A stretch of DNA of 64,000 nucleotides, taken from the NCBI GenBank assembly GCA_031426815.1, contig JASJPG010000016.1, positions 1 through 64,000 of the forward strand, given 5' to 3'. A program made the translations under genes and the position numbers. Shown one piece after another: positions 62,186 to 64,000 of this stretch. Each line of letters begins with the position of its first letter. The first letter of the stretch is position 1. Source of the stretch: PFJX01 sp031426815 (GTDB taxonomy: Bacteria; Pseudomonadota; Gammaproteobacteria; Burkholderiales; Thiobacillaceae). A model generated the notes under the pieces. It saw only the letters and a program-made list of their open reading frames with translations. It had not been told where the DNA came from and searched no databases.

Positions 62186-63778
62186 ATGACCGAATTGATC
62201 CACCACCTGATTGAACACTCGGCCACGCGCGAGCCGGATGCCGCTGCGCTACGCGATGGGAAACGTGATCTGGCTTATGGCGAACTGTCGCGCGCAGTGC
62301 ATCAAGCCGCCTATTTGTATCTTGGCCTGGGCTTGAGTCGCGGCGAACGCATCGCGGTCTGGCTCGACAAGCGCCTTGAATCGGTGGTCGCGCTGTTCGG
62401 CGCCGCCGCCGCCGGGTGCGTGTTCGTACCGGTCAATCCGCTGCTGAAACCGGAACAGGTCGCGCACATTCTGATGGACTGCAATGTGCGTGCGCTGGTC
62501 ACCAGCCCGGAGCGGGTAGCCTTGCTGGCGGATGTGCTGCCGCGCTGCCACGACCTCAGATTCCTGGTGACGACCGGCGATATCGCTGCCGTATCGGCTG
62601 TGTCACTGCCCGCCGCGATCAACTGTGTCGCCTGGGCGGAACATGCCAATTGCGTCGCCCGCCAACCACATCGCGTGATCGATGCCGACATGGCCGCGAT
62701 CCTCTACACATCGGGCAGCACCGGACGTCCGAAAGGCGTCGTGTTATCGCACCGCAACCTGGTCGCCGGTGCGGAAAGCGTCTCGCAATATCTGGAGAAC
62801 ACCGCGCAGGATCGGATCTTGTCGGTACTGCCACTCTCCTTCGATTACGGCCTGTCGCAACTCACCACGGCATTCCGCGTCGGCGCCTGTTCGGTATTGA
62901 TGAACTACCTGCTCGCGCGCGACGTCATTCGCGCCGTGGAGCGCGAAAAGATCACCGGCCTGGCCGCCGTCCCGCCGCTCTGGGTGCAACTTGCGCCGCT
63001 CGACTGGCCGGCCGGCATCGACGACCACTTGCGCTACATCACCAATTCCGGCGGCCACATGCCTGGCCCCACGCTGGCCGCATTGCGCGCCAAGCTGCCG
63101 AGAATGCGCCCGTTCCTGATGTATGGCCTCACCGAAGCGTTTCGGTCGACCTACCTGCCGCCAGAAGAACTGGATCGCCGACCGGATTCCATCGGCAAAG
63201 CGATTCCCAACGCCGAAATCATGGTCGTGCATGAAGATGGCACCGCTTGCGCACCAGGCGAACCGGGCGAACTGGTGCACCGCGGCGTGCATGTCGCTCT
63301 TGGTTACTGGAATGACAGCGAAAAAACGGCGGAACGCTACAAGACCGCGCCTGGCCAACCCGCCGGCCTGGTCATTCCCGAATTGGCGGTATGGTCCGGC
63401 GACACGGTCAGGATGGACGAAGACGGCTTTCTCTACTTCATCGGCCGGCGCGATGAAATGATCAAGACCTCCGGCTATCGCGTCAGCCCTTCCGAAGTCG
63501 AAGAAGTCGCCTACGCCACCGGCCTGGCCGCCGAAGTCGCCGCCACCGGCATTGCCCATCCGATTCTCGGACAGGCGGTGGTTCTGGTGATTTACGCCCC
63601 CGGGGAAGACACCGGTGTAGCGGAAAAACTGCTGATGGAATGTAAACAGAAGTTGCCCGGATTCATGGTTCCGTCGCAGATCATCGTCAAGCACGAACCT
63701 TTGCCGCGCAACCCGAATGGCAAGATCGATCGAAAACACTTGGCTGGCGAATTGCAGGATCTTTTTTCCGCACCGTAA
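62186..63778 (+). CDS. Acyl-CoA ligase (AMP-forming), exosortase A system-associated
   Basis: 530 residues. AMP-binding signature AAILYTSGSTGRPKGVVLSH, adenylate motif YGLTEAFRSTYLP, and the end GFLYFIGRRDEMIKTSGYRV and PRNPNGKIDRKHL with the catalytic Lys. Fits the XrtA-associated ligase family, which is thought to load the locus ACP. Divergent from the flippase gene. Confidence 0.9.
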   Translation: MTELIHHLIEHSATREPDAAALRDGKRDLAYGELSRAVHQAAYLYLGLGLSRGERIAVWLDKRLESVVALFGAAAAGCVFVPVNPLLKPEQVAHILMDCNVRALVTSPERVALLADVLPRCHDLRFLVTTGDIAAVSAVSLPAAINCVAWAEHANCVARQPHRVIDADMAAILYTSGSTGRPKGVVLSHRNLVAGAESVSQYLENTAQDRILSVLPLSFDYGLSQLTTAFRVGACSVLMNYLLARDVIRAVEREKITGLAAVPPLWVQLAPLDWPAGIDDHLRYITNSGGHMPGPTLAALRAKLPRMRPFLMYGLTEAFRSTYLPPEELDRRPDSIGKAIPNAEIMVVHEDGTACAPGEPGELVHRGVHVALGYWNDSEKTAERYKTAPGQPAGLVIPELAVWSGDTVRMDEDGFLYFIGRRDEMIKTSGYRVSPSEVEEVAYATGLAAEVAATGIAHPILGQAVVLVIYAPGEDTGVAEKLLMECKQKLPGFMVPSQIIVKHEPLPRNPNGKIDRKHLAGELQDLFSAP

Positions 63779-63836
63779 GCTTCCAATATTTGGTCCGGGA
63801 GCTTTCCGGCCTCGCCATTTACACTGCAGATCCGCC

Positions 63837-64000
63837 ATGCCCGCTGCACCCGCCTCTCCATCCGAACGCCCCCCCCTGAAAGTTTTGCTCACTTTCGATA
63901 TCGAAGTCTGGTGCAAACGCTGGCGTGATCTCGACAACGGCTTTCCGAGTGCATTCCAGCGCTACGTCTATGGCAATTACCGAAGCGCCAACTACGCGCT
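63837..64000 (+). CDS. Polysaccharide deacetylase-like protein (5' part only)
   Basis: 54 residues from ATG 63837 to the window edge; no stop seen. After a Pro-rich leader comes VLLTFDIEVWCKRW, the first deacetylase strand with its metal Asp. Follows the ligase gene by 58 nt. The rest of the catalytic domain is outside the window. Confidence 0.65.
   Translation, partial: MPAAPASPSERPPLKVLLTFDIEVWCKRWRDLDNGFPSAFQRYVYGNYRSANYA

Overview
The window looks like a piece of a betaproteobacterial chromosome. The DNA is GC-rich, and it carries two PEP-CTERM proteins together with an exosortase-A (XrtA/EpsH) type exopolysaccharide locus, HemP haemin-uptake proteins, a ChrB/ChrA chromate operon, PhoB/PhoR and a man-type PTS phosphocarrier set. 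Genus cannot be fixed from sequence alone; Nitrosomonadales- or Rhodocyclales-like lineages would fit. No rRNA, tRNA or CRISPR array was recognised.

0-4.5 kb is an accessory segment. A gene cassette carries an unknown protein with a nuclease-like D...QxK motif and is closed by a well-formed integron-type attC site (1464-1532). A second possible cassette gene (HEPN-like) follows, then a decayed IS110-family transposase, a gene tail, a 21-bp minisatellite and an orphan HipA kinase. 4.6-8.5 kb holds a ferritin-like protein, two secreted metal-handling proteins (DUF411 and Met-rich), a VOC protein, a histone-like Lys/Ala-rich protein with a DUF2934 tail and a haem-binding membrane sensor. 8.6-12 kb is a minus-strand operon reading HemP, porin, small Cys protein, DUF2325 protein, HemP, with a Fur-like site upstream. 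12.1-18.4 kb holds an ATPase, a PsiE-like protein, then chrB, chrA, a rhodanese, a second ChrB-domain protein and an MFS transporter, followed by a flavin reductase.

19-30 kb has a tandem universal stress protein, a lipoprotein, a PEP-CTERM metalloprotease-like protein, and the widespread amidotransferase / transglutaminase / permuted ATP-grasp-alpha-E / DUF2126 group predicted to make or modify peptides, followed by queD. 30-35 kb has an orphan V-type ATPase subunit I and a Pho-box-controlled phoBR pair. A second PEP-CTERM gene follows at 35.1 kb. Both PEP-CTERM genes have a -24/-12 (sigma54) promoter-like element about 50 nt before the start codon. 36-50 kb is mostly housekeeping or signalling: a giant FAD/Fe-S/CCG oxidoreductase, EIIA-HPr-EI, a GGDEF response regulator, a SpoIIE-type phosphatase with a STAS partner, an AddA-like helicase-nuclease, gamma carbonic anhydrase and oligopeptidase A.

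52.5-64 kb turns into a surface-polysaccharide region. It starts with an AT-rich acyltransferase and a TPR protein. The minus-strand XrtA-associated run follows: flippase, ATP-grasp/phosphatase fusion, glycosyltransferase, sulfotransferase, acyl carrier protein and two hydrolases. Divergent from it are the XrtA-associated acyl-CoA ligase and a polysaccharide deacetylase cut by the window end. Several families of extragenic palindromes are scattered between genes.
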